Shown: positions 16,885 to 25,265 of the stretch, piece after piece | Layout of the letters: every line of letters starts with the position of its first letter | Position numbering within the stretch: position 1 is the first letter of the stretch | NCBI RefSeq assembly: GCF_900107745.1 | Contig: NZ_FNRO01000023.1 | Span: 1 to 64,000, forward strand | Direction of reading: 5' to 3' | Length of the DNA: 64,000 bases | Source: Variovorax sp. YR216 | Lineage (GTDB): Bacteria; Pseudomonadota; Gammaproteobacteria; Burkholderiales; Burkholderiaceae_C | The notes under the pieces: model-generated | Seen by the model: only the letters and a program-made list of their open reading frames with translations | What the model was told of the DNA's origin: nothing | Databases searched by the model: none | Translations under genes and position numbers: made by a program

Positions 16885-17631
16885 ATGACATCGGTTTCTT
16901 CCATGATCCGTTTCGAACGCGTCAACAAGTGGTATTCGGACTACCACGCTCTCAACGACATCGATGCCGAGATCGGCAAAGGCGAGGTGGTGGTGGTTTG
17001 CGGGCCTTCGGGTTCGGGCAAGTCGACGCTCATTCGCACCGTCAATCGCCTCGAGGAAATCCAGAAGGGGCGGATCACTTTCGACGGGCAGGACATCCAT
17101 GCGCGGTCGCTGGATCTCAACAAGTTCCGCAGCCACGTCGGCTTCGTATTCCAGAGCTTCAATCTGTTCCCTCATCTGTCGGTGGCCGAGAACATCATGC
17201 TTGCGCCGACCATCGTCCTGAAGCGCAGCAAGGCGCAGGCGAGGGAGCGGGCGGAGCAACTTCTCGCGCGTGTCGGCCTCGCGGCCAAGATCGATGCCTT
17301 TCCCACCCAGTTGTCCGGCGGTCAGCAGCAGCGCGTCGCGATCGCGCGAGCGCTGGCCATGGATCCTCCGGCCATGCTGTTCGACGAGCCCACCAGTGCG
17401 CTCGATCCCGAAATGGTCGGCGAGGTGCTCCAGGTCATGAAGTCGCTCGCGCGTGATGGGATGACCATGATGTGCGTGACCCACGAGATGAACTTCGCAC
17501 GCGAGGTTGCCGACCGCGTGTGGTTCATGGACCAGGGGCGCATCGTCGAAACCGCCGCGCCCGAGCGCTTCTTTTCTGCGCCACAGACGGATCGCGCCCG
17601 CAAGTTCCTCTCTGACCTCAGATCACATTGA
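16885..17631 (+). CDS. PAAT ABC transporter ATPase (GlnQ/HisP type)
   Basis: 248 aa from the ATG at 16885, 7 nt after the permease stop. Walker A is GPSGSGKSTL, the Q-loop is FVFQSFNLFPHLSVAENI, the signature is LSGGQQQRVAIARAL, Walker B is AMLFDEPTSALDPEMVGEVL and the H-loop is MCVTHEMNFA. It powers uptake through the two preceding permeases. Confidence 0.95.
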   Translation: MTSVSSMIRFERVNKWYSDYHALNDIDAEIGKGEVVVVCGPSGSGKSTLIRTVNRLEEIQKGRITFDGQDIHARSLDLNKFRSHVGFVFQSFNLFPHLSVAENIMLAPTIVLKRSKAQARERAEQLLARVGLAAKIDAFPTQLSGGQQQRVAIARALAMDPPAMLFDEPTSALDPEMVGEVLQVMKSLARDGMTMMCVTHEMNFAREVADRVWFMDQGRIVETAAPERFFSAPQTDRARKFLSDLRSH

Positions 17632-17644
17632 CACCCGCACCGCC

Positions 17645-18310
17645 ATGAACGAAAACTTCACGATCAACGAGGTTCCCCCGGGTCCCCGCAAAGAATGGCT
17701 CGATGCTTTCCTCGGCGTCCCCACCTCCCACATCAGCGACAACCTCAGGCGCCTGGAGGGCATCCTGGGCTTGCGACGATTCCATCGGTCACGAAAGCTG
17801 ATCGGCACCGCCGTGACCGTCAAGGTACGCGCAGGCGACAACCTGCTGACGTACAAGGCGCTGTCGATGATGTCGCCCGGGCATGTGCTGGTGGTGGACG
17901 CAGGTGGCAACACGAGCAACGCGATCGTCGGCGAGTTGTTGATGACCTACGCGCAGCAGCGGGGTTGCGCCGGCTTCGTTGTCGACGGTGCCGTTCGCGA
18001 TTCCGCCGAGTTCGCGGCGGCCGACTTTCCGTGTTACGCGCGGGAGGCGACGCATCGCGGCCCGTTCAAGACGGGTCCGGGCGCCATCAACGTTCCGGTG
18101 AGCATCGGGGGGCAGGTGGTACAGCCTGGCGACGTGATCGTGGGCGACGAAGATGGTCTCGTCGTCTTCGCGCCTTCCGAAGCGGATCGCCTGATCAGTG
18201 CCGCGGAGCGCACGGCGGCTGCGGAGCGCGCCATCCGCGAGGAGATCCTGACAGGGAACGTTCGCCAGTCGTGGATGGACAAGATGTTCGCGGCGCATGG
18301 CCTGGAATAA
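17645..18310 (+). CDS. RraA-family protein (HMG/CHA aldolase or oxaloacetate decarboxylase-like)
   Basis: 221 aa from the ATG at 17645. The signature Asp-Gly-x-x-Arg-Asp is present in GFVVDGAVRDSAEF, with the preceding GNTSNAIVGELLMTYAQQRG helix that binds the pyruvyl substrate and metal. Members act as class II pyruvate aldolases (4-hydroxy-4-methyl-2-oxoglutarate aldolase) and as oxaloacetate decarboxylases; only some are RNase E inhibitors. As last gene of an aminotransferase-importer operon it would cleave or decarboxylate the 2-oxo acid made by the aminotransferase. A second RraA gene at 30407 also sits beside a PAAT importer. Confidence 0.88.
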   Translation: MNENFTINEVPPGPRKEWLDAFLGVPTSHISDNLRRLEGILGLRRFHRSRKLIGTAVTVKVRAGDNLLTYKALSMMSPGHVLVVDAGGNTSNAIVGELLMTYAQQRGCAGFVVDGAVRDSAEFAAADFPCYAREATHRGPFKTGPGAINVPVSIGGQVVQPGDVIVGDEDGLVVFAPSEADRLISAAERTAAAERAIREEILTGNVRQSWMDKMFAAHGLE

Positions 18311-18689
18311 AGGGTGGCCGAGTGCTTTCTCAAGTGGATCCATGAGCCGCTCCGAGCAATTTGCGATGACGCGCCGGCACACCGAAGCTTCACTGATTGA
18401 AAGCCGTCGAATACCGTTGTGCAGCGTGAAGCGTCCTTCGGGAGGGCAGGGTGGATGGGCGGGTACGTGCCCATTGCAGACCTCTGCGTGAACTTGTCGA
18501 ACTAGAGCCCTCGGCCATCTTCGGACGCTCGTGCCGCCGTAGTCGATGCCCGCTCTTCCCCCAAGCCGACATCGGCCGCGCTTGATCACGTTCAGCGATC
18601 GAAGCGTTGCCGGGAATCCAGGGGGAAAGGCGCGGATCGTCGAAGCCGCTTAGGCGTCAAGACTCCGTTGGGGCAATCTTCGAGAGGAG
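18311..18689. other. Junction between catabolic operon and mobile zone
   Basis: 379 bases without a gene. It holds the second copy of the 100-bp repeat (18418-18517). The bases after it are the presumed junction at which the 5' part of the recombinase gene was lost. Confidence 0.5.
18418..18517 (+). repeat. 100-bp direct repeat, copy 2
   Basis: Same orientation as 1956-2055, 97 of 100 bases identical. It sits 172 bp upstream of the truncated tyrosine recombinase gene. Confidence 0.85.
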
Positions 18690-19406
18690 ATGCAGCAGTT
18701 GCTTGCGCTCATCGGCTGCCCCAAGCTACCTCCCCAGATTACCCCATACGTGTACTCGCGCGACGAACTGCAGCGGCTGCTGGACGCCACGGACTGGTTC
18801 ACGTCGCGGTCAAATCGCCTTCAAGGCTTAACGTACCGTTCACTCCTGTTATTGCTTTACGCCACTGGGCTTCGCGTGAGCGAGGCACTTGGGCTTTGCT
18901 TGGCGGACATGGATCGGGCACAGCGAATGCTCACCGTTCGCGAATCCAAGTTCTACAAGACGAGGCTGGTGCCGATCGGCGAAGACGCCTTCCAGGTCCT
19001 GAGCCGCTATGTTGATCGCCGGTGCCGCGAGCTGCCAATGCCGCACGGAGCGTCGTCTGCGCTGTTCGCGTCACGTTCAGGGCGTCCGCTGAGTTACCGG
19101 CGGGTGCTCACGGTGTTCCATTTGGTCCGCGCCGAAGCCGGGATAGGCTGCCCGCCCGGCGAGCACCGTCCGCCCCGATTGCATGACCTGCGACATACCG
19201 CGGCTGTTCACCGCGTGATCAGTTGGTATCAAGAGGGCAAGGATGTGCAACAACTGCTGCCTCGGCTTGCGACATACCTGGGACACGTGAACATCGTTTC
19301 GACGCAACGCTATTTGCACATGACGCCTGAATTGCTGCATGAGGCCAGCGTGCGCTTCGCCCAATATGCCGCACTCGACGCCTGCGAGGAGAACGACGAT
19401 GCCTGA
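18690..19406 (+). pseudogene. Truncated tyrosine recombinase (RitB-like catalytic domain)
   Basis: 238 codons containing only the C-terminal catalytic domain. The catalytic set is complete: Arg in GLRVSEALGL, Lys in SKFYKTRLVP, HDLRHTAAVH, the His in YLGHVNIVSTQ and the Tyr in TQRYLHMT. The N-terminal SAM-like core-binding domain (about 80-100 residues) found in RIT-element recombinases is absent, and in the upstream in-frame sequence a stop occurs about 36 nt before the ATG. The next recombinase overlaps its 3' end by 8 nt, as in recombinase-in-trio elements. It may still be translated, but is unlikely to act alone. Confidence 0.65.
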
Positions 19407-20394
19407 TCACGCGATGCTGGCGCCTTGGGTGCGCCGCTTCCTCCTCGAACACCTGGTGGCCGAGCGTAATCTTGCGCGTAACACACAGGTGAACTATCGG
19501 GATTCTTTGGCCCAGTTGCTGCCCTTCGTGGCCAAGATCGTACGCAAGGATGTTGATCGCCTGCTGGTCGAGGACGTATCTGCCGAGCGGGTGCGCGCCT
19601 TCCTGGAACACGTCGAGCATGATCGCGCCTGTACCGTGCTCACACGCAACCAGCGTCTCGCTGCGCTTCACTCAATGGCGCGCTTCATCGGCGCGCGCTC
19701 GCCTGAGCATGCTGCGTGGTGCGCTGAGGTTCGATCGGTTCCCTTCAAAAAGACGACCAAGTCGATGGTCGGGTACCTCGAAAAGCCGGAGCTGGATGCG
19801 TTGCTTCAGGTGCCCGACCGGCGCACTTCGATCGGAGCACGAGACTATGCGCTCTTGCTTTTCCTCTACAACACTGGAGCACGGGCAGATGAAGCCGCGA
19901 CCTTGAGGGTGGGCAATCTTCTGCTCGGTAGCTCACCGGCGGTTCGCATCCTCGGCAAAGGAAGCAAGTGGAGGGTGTGCCCGCTTTGGCCCCAGACCAC
20001 CGCTGTCCTGCGCCCCTTGGCAAGGGATCGTGGCCCCGAAGAATCTGTGTTCAAAGGTCGAACAGGCGATCCGATGACACGCTTCGGTGTACACCGCGTT
20101 GTGACGACCTGCGCGGCACTTGCGGTGAACCGCTTGCCCTCGTTGATCGGGAAACGCGTCAGTCCTCACATCATCCGGCACACGACCGCGGTGCATCTGC
20201 TGCGTGCTGGCGTCGACATCAATACGATCCGGGCATGGCTCGGACATGTATCACTCGATACGACCAACGTCTATGCCGAAGTCGACCTCGAAATGAAGGC
20301 CAGGGCACTGGCCAGCGTCGACATCACCGGGCTTCCCACCTCGCCGCGGCGACGACAAGCGCCGGCGGTCATGGACTTCCTGAGGCAGCTTTAG
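19399..20394 (+). CDS. Tyrosine recombinase (RitC-like)
   Basis: 331 aa from the ATG at 19399, overlapping the truncated recombinase gene. It has an intact N-terminal core-binding domain (FLLEHLVAERNLARNTQVNY) and a full catalytic set: Arg in NTGARADEAATLRV, Lys in GKGSKWRVCPLW, HIIRHTTAVHLLRAG, the WLGH motif and the Tyr in TTNVYAEVDLEMKA. RIT elements carry three such genes (A, B, C). Here RitA is missing and RitB is truncated, so this appears to be the surviving third gene. Integrase activity is possible but the element is probably immobile. Confidence 0.85.
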   Translation: MPDHAMLAPWVRRFLLEHLVAERNLARNTQVNYRDSLAQLLPFVAKIVRKDVDRLLVEDVSAERVRAFLEHVEHDRACTVLTRNQRLAALHSMARFIGARSPEHAAWCAEVRSVPFKKTTKSMVGYLEKPELDALLQVPDRRTSIGARDYALLLFLYNTGARADEAATLRVGNLLLGSSPAVRILGKGSKWRVCPLWPQTTAVLRPLARDRGPEESVFKGRTGDPMTRFGVHRVVTTCAALAVNRLPSLIGKRVSPHIIRHTTAVHLLRAGVDINTIRAWLGHVSLDTTNVYAEVDLEMKARALASVDITGLPTSPRRRQAPAVMDFLRQL

Positions 20395-20637
20395 AAGGGT
20401 GACGATTGCCGGAACTTATGTGCGGCGTGGCCGGCTCCCCACAGTCGGCCAGACACGACAGGACGGAGGCCGGGAACACATATCTTGGGCCGCAACATCA
20501 TTCTTGTACTCGGCTCGAACTTGGGCGGAATAGCACATGGACATCTGCGCGGGCGCGCGGTCCTGAAGGTCGGTACGAGAAAACTGTAACAGCTGCTCCA
20601 GATGGGATTCAGGCGCGTAGAGTAACTGGTTTTATGT
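20395..20637. promoter_or_regulatory. Former dnaE2 promoter region, now separated by the insertion sequence
   Basis: Non-coding. Its right end, aactggttttatgt (20624-20637), contains the left CTG half of a LexA box; the right half (acag) is now on the other side of the insertion sequence at 21742-21745. Any promoter that originally drove dnaE2 should lie here. Confidence 0.5.
20630..20637 (+). repeat. Target-site duplication, left copy (ttttatgt)
   Basis: Identical to 21734-21741. Eight bases is the usual duplication length for the IS1595 family. Confidence 0.8.
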
Positions 20638-21733
20638 ACGGGGTATCCATTTAGCTCCAGTTGAACTAGCATCACTGGATGGACATCCATATGTTAATCC
20701 CCAAGGCGGGAGAGGACTACCCCGTGAACTGGAACCAGTTCCTGGACTGGTTCGCCACCGAAGAGGCCTGTCTTGGCTACCTGGAGCGGCTGCGCTGGCC
20801 GCAAGGTTTCGTGTGTCCGCGCTGCGGGGTGGCCGCTGAGCCCTATCGCTCCAGCCGCGCTCGGCTGATGTGCAGAAGCTGCTCGACCCAGAGCACGGTG
20901 ACCGCGGGCACCATCTTCGAGAAGACCCGCACGCCGCTGCGGGTGTGGCTAGCCGCCGCCTGGTACGTCACCAACCAGAAGCATGGCGTCAGTGCGCTCG
21001 GACTGCAGCGCGTGCTCGGCCTGGGCAGCTACCAAACGGCTTGGACGATGCTGCACCGTCTGCGCCGGGCGATGGTGCGCCCCGAGCGCGAACGGCTCGG
21101 CGGCATCGTGGAGGTCGACGAGATGTATCTTTCGATCACCGATCGCGAGCAGCCTGTCGCCCGCGGGCGGGGCAAGGGTCGAACAAGTCAGACGCATCAG
21201 ATACCCGTGGCGATCGCCGTAGAGCTGCATGAGCCCAAGGGCTTCGGCCGACTGCGGCTCGAGCGCATCCTTCGTGGCTCGACCGAGCAGGTCATCCCCT
21301 TCGTGCTGGCCAACATCGAGCTTGGCTCACAGGTGCGTACCGACGGCTCGGCCGTCTACCGCGATCTCGAGGATCTGGGCTATTTGCACCAGCGCACCGT
21401 TCACACGGGCTCCGACGTTCCCGCGCACGTCTCCATGGTCGGCGTTCACCGCGTGGCCGCGCTGGTCAAGCGCTGGGTGCTCGGCACGCACCAAGGCGCC
21501 GTGCAACCAGCGCATCTGGATGCCTATCTCGACGAATTCGTCTTTCGCTTCAATCGCCGCGCCTCGCGCTCGCGAGGGCTTCTGTTCTACCGCTTGTTGG
21601 AGCAGGCCGTCGTCACAGATCCGCTGACCTATCGCGATGTCGTGGACAACATCCCCAAATCCGCAGAAGTGGCGTAGATTACTGGATGTACATCCATATA
21701 CCTCCGTTCGCTGGAGCTAAATGGATACCCCGT
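20638..21733 (+). mobile_element. IS1595-family insertion sequence
   Basis: 1096 bp. Both ends carry a perfect 23-bp inverted repeat (20638-20660 and 21711-21733; outer bases acggggtatcc). It is flanked by the 8-bp direct repeat ttttatgt and encodes one intact transposase. Just inside each end there is a related sequence in direct orientation: actggatggacatccatat on the left and actggatgtacatccatat on the right. The right one contains the 14-bp palindrome tggatgtacatcca. Perfect ends and an intact gene suggest recent insertion. Confidence 0.93.
20679..21677 (+). CDS. IS1595-family transposase
   Basis: 332 aa from ATG 20679 (an ATG four codons later, at 20691, is an alternative). A zinc ribbon (FVCPRCGVAAEP and LMCRSCSTQ) precedes the ISXO2-like DDE domain, with catalytic Asp in IVEVDEMYLS and RTDGSAVYRDL, and a late HRVAALVKRWVLGTHQGAV region. 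The fold and length match the family (about 300-330 aa). It is the only gene of the insertion sequence. Confidence 0.95.
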   Translation: MDIHMLIPKAGEDYPVNWNQFLDWFATEEACLGYLERLRWPQGFVCPRCGVAAEPYRSSRARLMCRSCSTQSTVTAGTIFEKTRTPLRVWLAAAWYVTNQKHGVSALGLQRVLGLGSYQTAWTMLHRLRRAMVRPERERLGGIVEVDEMYLSITDREQPVARGRGKGRTSQTHQIPVAIAVELHEPKGFGRLRLERILRGSTEQVIPFVLANIELGSQVRTDGSAVYRDLEDLGYLHQRTVHTGSDVPAHVSMVGVHRVAALVKRWVLGTHQGAVQPAHLDAYLDEFVFRFNRRASRSRGLLFYRLLEQAVVTDPLTYRDVVDNIPKSAEVA

Positions 21734-21749
21734 TTTTATGTACAGTATT
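21734..21749 (+). promoter_or_regulatory. Target duplication right copy and remaining LexA half-site before dnaE2
   Basis: ttttatgtacagtatt. Joining the left flank ending in actgg (20625-20629) to this stretch gives CTGgttttatgtaCAG, a CTG-N10-CAG LexA box with an AT-rich core. Now only the right half remains, with the insertion sequence end (taccccg) replacing the left half. The box would have ended 7 nt before the dnaE2 start codon. Confidence 0.75.
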
Positions 21750-21751
21750 CA

Positions 21752-24700
21752 ATGGATGAGCCACCCCCGTTCGCCGAGCTGCACTGCCGCTCGAACTTCA
21801 CCTTTCTGGTCGGAGCCTCCAGCCCCGAGGAACTGGTGGAGCGGGCCGCGGCCAAGCTCTATTCGGCGCTGGCGCTCACCGACGAATGCTCGGTCTCGGG
21901 CGTCGTGCGCGGGCACCTTGCCGCGCGCGATGCGGGCCTGCATTTCATCTGCGGTAGCGAGATCCTGCTGACCACCCAGCGCGGCCGCGCGCACGCGCGT
22001 GTCGTGTTCCTCGCCCAGAACAAGCTCGGGTGGGCCAATCTTTGCGAGTGCATCACGCTTGCGCGCCGGCGCGCCGCGAAGGGGAGCTACAGCGCGCTCG
22101 TCACCGACGTCGAGGGCAAGAACATCCAGGCGCCGCAGCTGGCGGGCATGCCCGGGTGCCTGGTCCTCCTGCTGCCCGAAGACGACGCGACCGTCGAATC
22201 CCTCTTCGCGCAGGCCATGTGGTGCAAGACCTGGTTTCCGGAGCGCGCGTGGATCGTGGCGACCAGTCCGCTGCTGCTGGATGACGACATCAGGATCTGC
22301 ACGGCCATTCAGGTGGCTGAGCGAACGAAGCTGCCGATCGTGGCGAGCTCGGGCCCGATCATGCACACGCGCAAGCGCAAGCCGGTTCAGGACGTGCTGA
22401 CCGCGGTGCGGATCGGAACGACCGTGGCCGAGGCGGGTTTCGCGTTGCGTGCCAACGCAGAAGGCTACCTGCGAGGGCGCGCGATCCTGCCGAAGCTGTT
22501 TCCAGCCCAATGGATCGAAGAGAGCGTACGGATCGCGAGCCTGTGCACCTTCTCGCTCGAAGAACTCAAGTACGAATACCCGCGCGAGGTGGTGCCGGCA
22601 GGGGAGACGCCCGCATCGCACCTGCGCAAGCTGACCTACGAGGGGGCCGGGCAGCGCTACCCAGGAGGCTTGCCGGCCAAGGTGCGCGCGCAGATCGAAT
22701 ACGAGCTGGCCATCATTGCGCGGCTCGAGTACGAGCCGTACTTCCTCACCGTCGCCGACATCGTGCACTGGGCGCGCAGCCGCAACATCCTGTGTCAGGG
22801 CCGCGGCTCGGCGGCCAACAGTGCCGTGTGCTACTGCCTCGGCGTCACCTCGGTCGATCCGGAACGCATGAACGTGCTCTTCGAGCGTTTCATCTCCGAG
22901 GAGCGATTGGAGCCGCCCGACATCGACATCGACTTCGAGCACCAGCGGCGCGAGGAGGCGATGCAGTATGTCTACGAGAAGTACGGCCGGCACCGCGCCG
23001 CGCTCACCGCGGTGGCGATCACCTACCGGACCAAGTCCGCGCTGCGCGATGTGGGCAAGGCGATGGGGATCCCACTCGACACGATCGAGCGCCTGGCCAA
23101 GACCGCCTATGGCACGGATGAAAAATGGATCAGCGAGGCGTGTCTGCTCGAGAACGAGATCGATCCCAACGATTTGAAAGTCATTCAGTGGCTCACGATC
23201 GCCGACACGATCCGCGGCTTTCCGCGGCACCTGAGCCAGCATCCGGGCGGCTTCGTGATTGGGCGCGACCGGTTGAGCCGGCTCGTGCCGGTCGAGAACG
23301 CCGCCATGGAGAACCGGTCGATCATCCAGTGGGACAAGGACGATCTGGATTCGACGGGTCTCATCAAGGTCGACATCCTGGCGCTCGGGATGCTCACGGC
23401 CGTTCATCGTGCGCTCGACCTGGCCGGCGAGAAGGCCGGCGGCCCGCCGATGCGCCTGCAGGACGTGCCCGCGGAAGACCCGGCGACCTACGACATGATC
23501 TGCAAGGCGGACACCGTGGGGGTCTTCCAGATCGAGAGCCGCGCGCAGATGAGCATGCTGCCGCGCATGCAGCCCCGGTGCTTCTACGACCTCGTGATCC
23601 AGGTCGCGATCGTGCGGCCCGGCCCGATCCAGGGCGGCATGGTGCACCCGTACCTGCGCCGGCGCGCGGGCGAGGAGGCGATCGAGTATCCGAGCGACGA
23701 GATTCGCAAGGCCACCGAGCGCACGCTCGGCGTGCCGCTGTTCCAGGAGCAGGTGATGCAGATCGCCATGGCGGCGGCGGATTTCACCGCAGGCGAAGCT
23801 GACCAGTTGCGCCGCGCTATGGGCGCCTGGCGCAAGCGTGGCGGGCTCGAAGTCCATCAGCGCAAGCTCATCGAGCGGATGCTCAGGAAAGGCTATAGCG
23901 AGGAGTTCGCGCTGAGGATCGCCAAGCAGGTCGAGGGCTTCGGCAGCTACGGGTTTCCGGAATCGCACGCGGCGAGCTTTGCGTTGATCGTCTACGTGAG
24001 CTGCTGGCTCAAGCGCCACCATCCCGATGCGATGTTGGCGGCACTCCTGAACAGCCAGCCGATGGGGTTCTATGCACCCGCACAGTTGGTGCGCGATGCG
24101 AGGGAGCATGGCGTCGTGGTCCGGCAGGTCGATGTGACCGTGAGCGACTGGGAGACATCATTGGAGGAGCCCGCCCAGGCCGAGGCATCGCCCCGGTGGG
24201 ATGCGACGTATGAGCAGCCGTTGCGCGCGGTGCGGCTGGGGTTCTCGCGAATCAATGGCATGCGCGAGGAAGCGGTCAAGCGGATCGTGGCGGCGCGATC
24301 GCACGGACCCTTTGCAAGCGTGGAGGACCTGGCCATGCGCGCTGAACTCGATGCCCATGACCTCGGGTGTCTCTCTGGAGCGGATGCTTTGCTTGGGTTG
24401 GCAGGGAGGCGGCCCGATGCCGTCTGGGCTGCAAGAGGCGTGGACACTCGGCCGACCAAGCTGCTGCGCGAAGCGCGAACGCATGAGGATCCGATCGCGT
24501 TTGCGGTCCCGGAGGAGGGCGCGGAGATTGCGGACGACTATGGAACCCTCGGCTTGAGCCTGCGCCGGCATCCGCTTGCGCTGCTGCGGTCGCAGTTGTC
24601 AGCAATGGGGATTCAGACCTCCGAGCAACTGCGCAGCAAAGCCCGTGACCGGCAGACGGTGCGCGCGAGCGGCATCGTGACGCACCGGCAGCGCCCGGGC

Positions 24701-24934
24701 ACCGCCAAGGGCGTGATTTTTGCGACGCTCGAGGACGAGACCGGAACCGTGAACATCATCGTGTGGCCGCAGGTGGCCGAAGCGCAGCGCACCGTACTGC
24801 TCGGGGCCAAGCTCCTGAGCGTCGAAGGCACCTGGCAGAGCGAGAAGGGCGTCCAGTCGCTCGTGGCCATGAAGCTGGTGGATCACTCCAGGCTGCTCGG
24901 AACGCTGCGGGTCGGAAGCCGCGATTTCCGGTGA
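21752..24934 (+). CDS. dnaE2: Error-prone DNA polymerase DnaE2 (ImuC)
   Basis: 1060 aa from the ATG at 21752 (MDEPPPFAELHCRSNFTFL); a frame reaching back to 21686 is an artefact of the insertion sequence. The PHP domain opens the protein (AELHCRSNFTFLVGASSPEE). The polymerase core has the catalytic aspartates in PPDIDIDFEHQRREE, SHRHRAA-type finger segments, GRGSAANSAVCYCLGV and ESHAASFALIVY. Helix-hairpin-helix and OB-fold domains follow (RASGIVTHRQRPGTAKGVIF). DnaE2 performs mutagenic translesion synthesis with ImuB under LexA control in many bacteria. Neither imuA nor imuB is adjacent. There is no evident ribosome binding site before the start. Confidence 0.95.
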   Translation: MDEPPPFAELHCRSNFTFLVGASSPEELVERAAAKLYSALALTDECSVSGVVRGHLAARDAGLHFICGSEILLTTQRGRAHARVVFLAQNKLGWANLCECITLARRRAAKGSYSALVTDVEGKNIQAPQLAGMPGCLVLLLPEDDATVESLFAQAMWCKTWFPERAWIVATSPLLLDDDIRICTAIQVAERTKLPIVASSGPIMHTRKRKPVQDVLTAVRIGTTVAEAGFALRANAEGYLRGRAILPKLFPAQWIEESVRIASLCTFSLEELKYEYPREVVPAGETPASHLRKLTYEGAGQRYPGGLPAKVRAQIEYELAIIARLEYEPYFLTVADIVHWARSRNILCQGRGSAANSAVCYCLGVTSVDPERMNVLFERFISEERLEPPDIDIDFEHQRREEAMQYVYEKYGRHRAALTAVAITYRTKSALRDVGKAMGIPLDTIERLAKTAYGTDEKWISEACLLENEIDPNDLKVIQWLTIADTIRGFPRHLSQHPGGFVIGRDRLSRLVPVENAAMENRSIIQWDKDDLDSTGLIKVDILALGMLTAVHRALDLAGEKAGGPPMRLQDVPAEDPATYDMICKADTVGVFQIESRAQMSMLPRMQPRCFYDLVIQVAIVRPGPIQGGMVHPYLRRRAGEEAIEYPSDEIRKATERTLGVPLFQEQVMQIAMAAADFTAGEADQLRRAMGAWRKRGGLEVHQRKLIERMLRKGYSEEFALRIAKQVEGFGSYGFPESHAASFALIVYVSCWLKRHHPDAMLAALLNSQPMGFYAPAQLVRDAREHGVVVRQVDVTVSDWETSLEEPAQAEASPRWDATYEQPLRAVRLGFSRINGMREEAVKRIVAARSHGPFASVEDLAMRAELDAHDLGCLSGADALLGLAGRRPDAVWAARGVDTRPTKLLREARTHEDPIAFAVPEEGAEIADDYGTLGLSLRRHPLALLRSQLSAMGIQTSEQLRSKARDRQTVRASGIVTHRQRPGTAKGVIFATLEDETGTVNIIVWPQVAEAQRTVLLGAKLLSVEGTWQSEKGVQSLVAMKLVDHSRLLGTLRVGSRDFR

Positions 24935-25265
24935 GCAGCCTTGGGCTTGGCGCACGGCCCGCTCGGGCTTGGCACCCCAACGGGCACGCAGCGCGCCCGG
25001 GCTGCGCATTTGCATTGCAAGGATGTGCGCCCAGAAGGTGGCGGCGCCGATCTGGTGGTTCGGCGCAAGGACCCCTCGAATGCGCTGTGAACGGCGACCC
25101 GTACGTCCCGTCGCACCCGACCCCTGAGGGACCGCGCCCTGGCCAAAAGTGGACGCGCGGGCGGGCAATTCGTATGCTTTATGCATTGCATGTACGGTAT
25201 CGCATGCAATTGAGCAGATAGGTGCCGGTAATCCGCGCTTATCGACCCCGAAACGGAGGTGTTCG
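24935..25265. other. Spacer between dnaE2 and KfrA-like gene
   Basis: 331 bases without a gene. An inverted repeat at 25185-25210 (attgcatg, 10-nt spacer, catgcaat) lies 55 bp before the KfrA-like start; upstream of it are AT-rich bases that could hold a promoter. Confidence 0.45.
25185..25210. promoter_or_regulatory. Inverted repeat, candidate KfrA autoregulatory operator
   Basis: Perfect 8-bp arms attgcatg/catgcaat separated by tacggtatcg. KfrA proteins bind inverted repeats at their own promoters, so autoregulation is a reasonable inference. Confidence 0.45.

Noticed and set aside
21686..21751. DnaE2 N-terminal extension starting inside the insertion sequence
   Set aside because: The extra 22 codons are element-derived; family members begin a few residues before the AELHC motif, matching the ATG at 21752.
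21749..24109. 786-codon open frame on the minus strand
   Set aside because: Antisense to dnaE2; composition is Arg/His/Asp-rich without any domain pattern.
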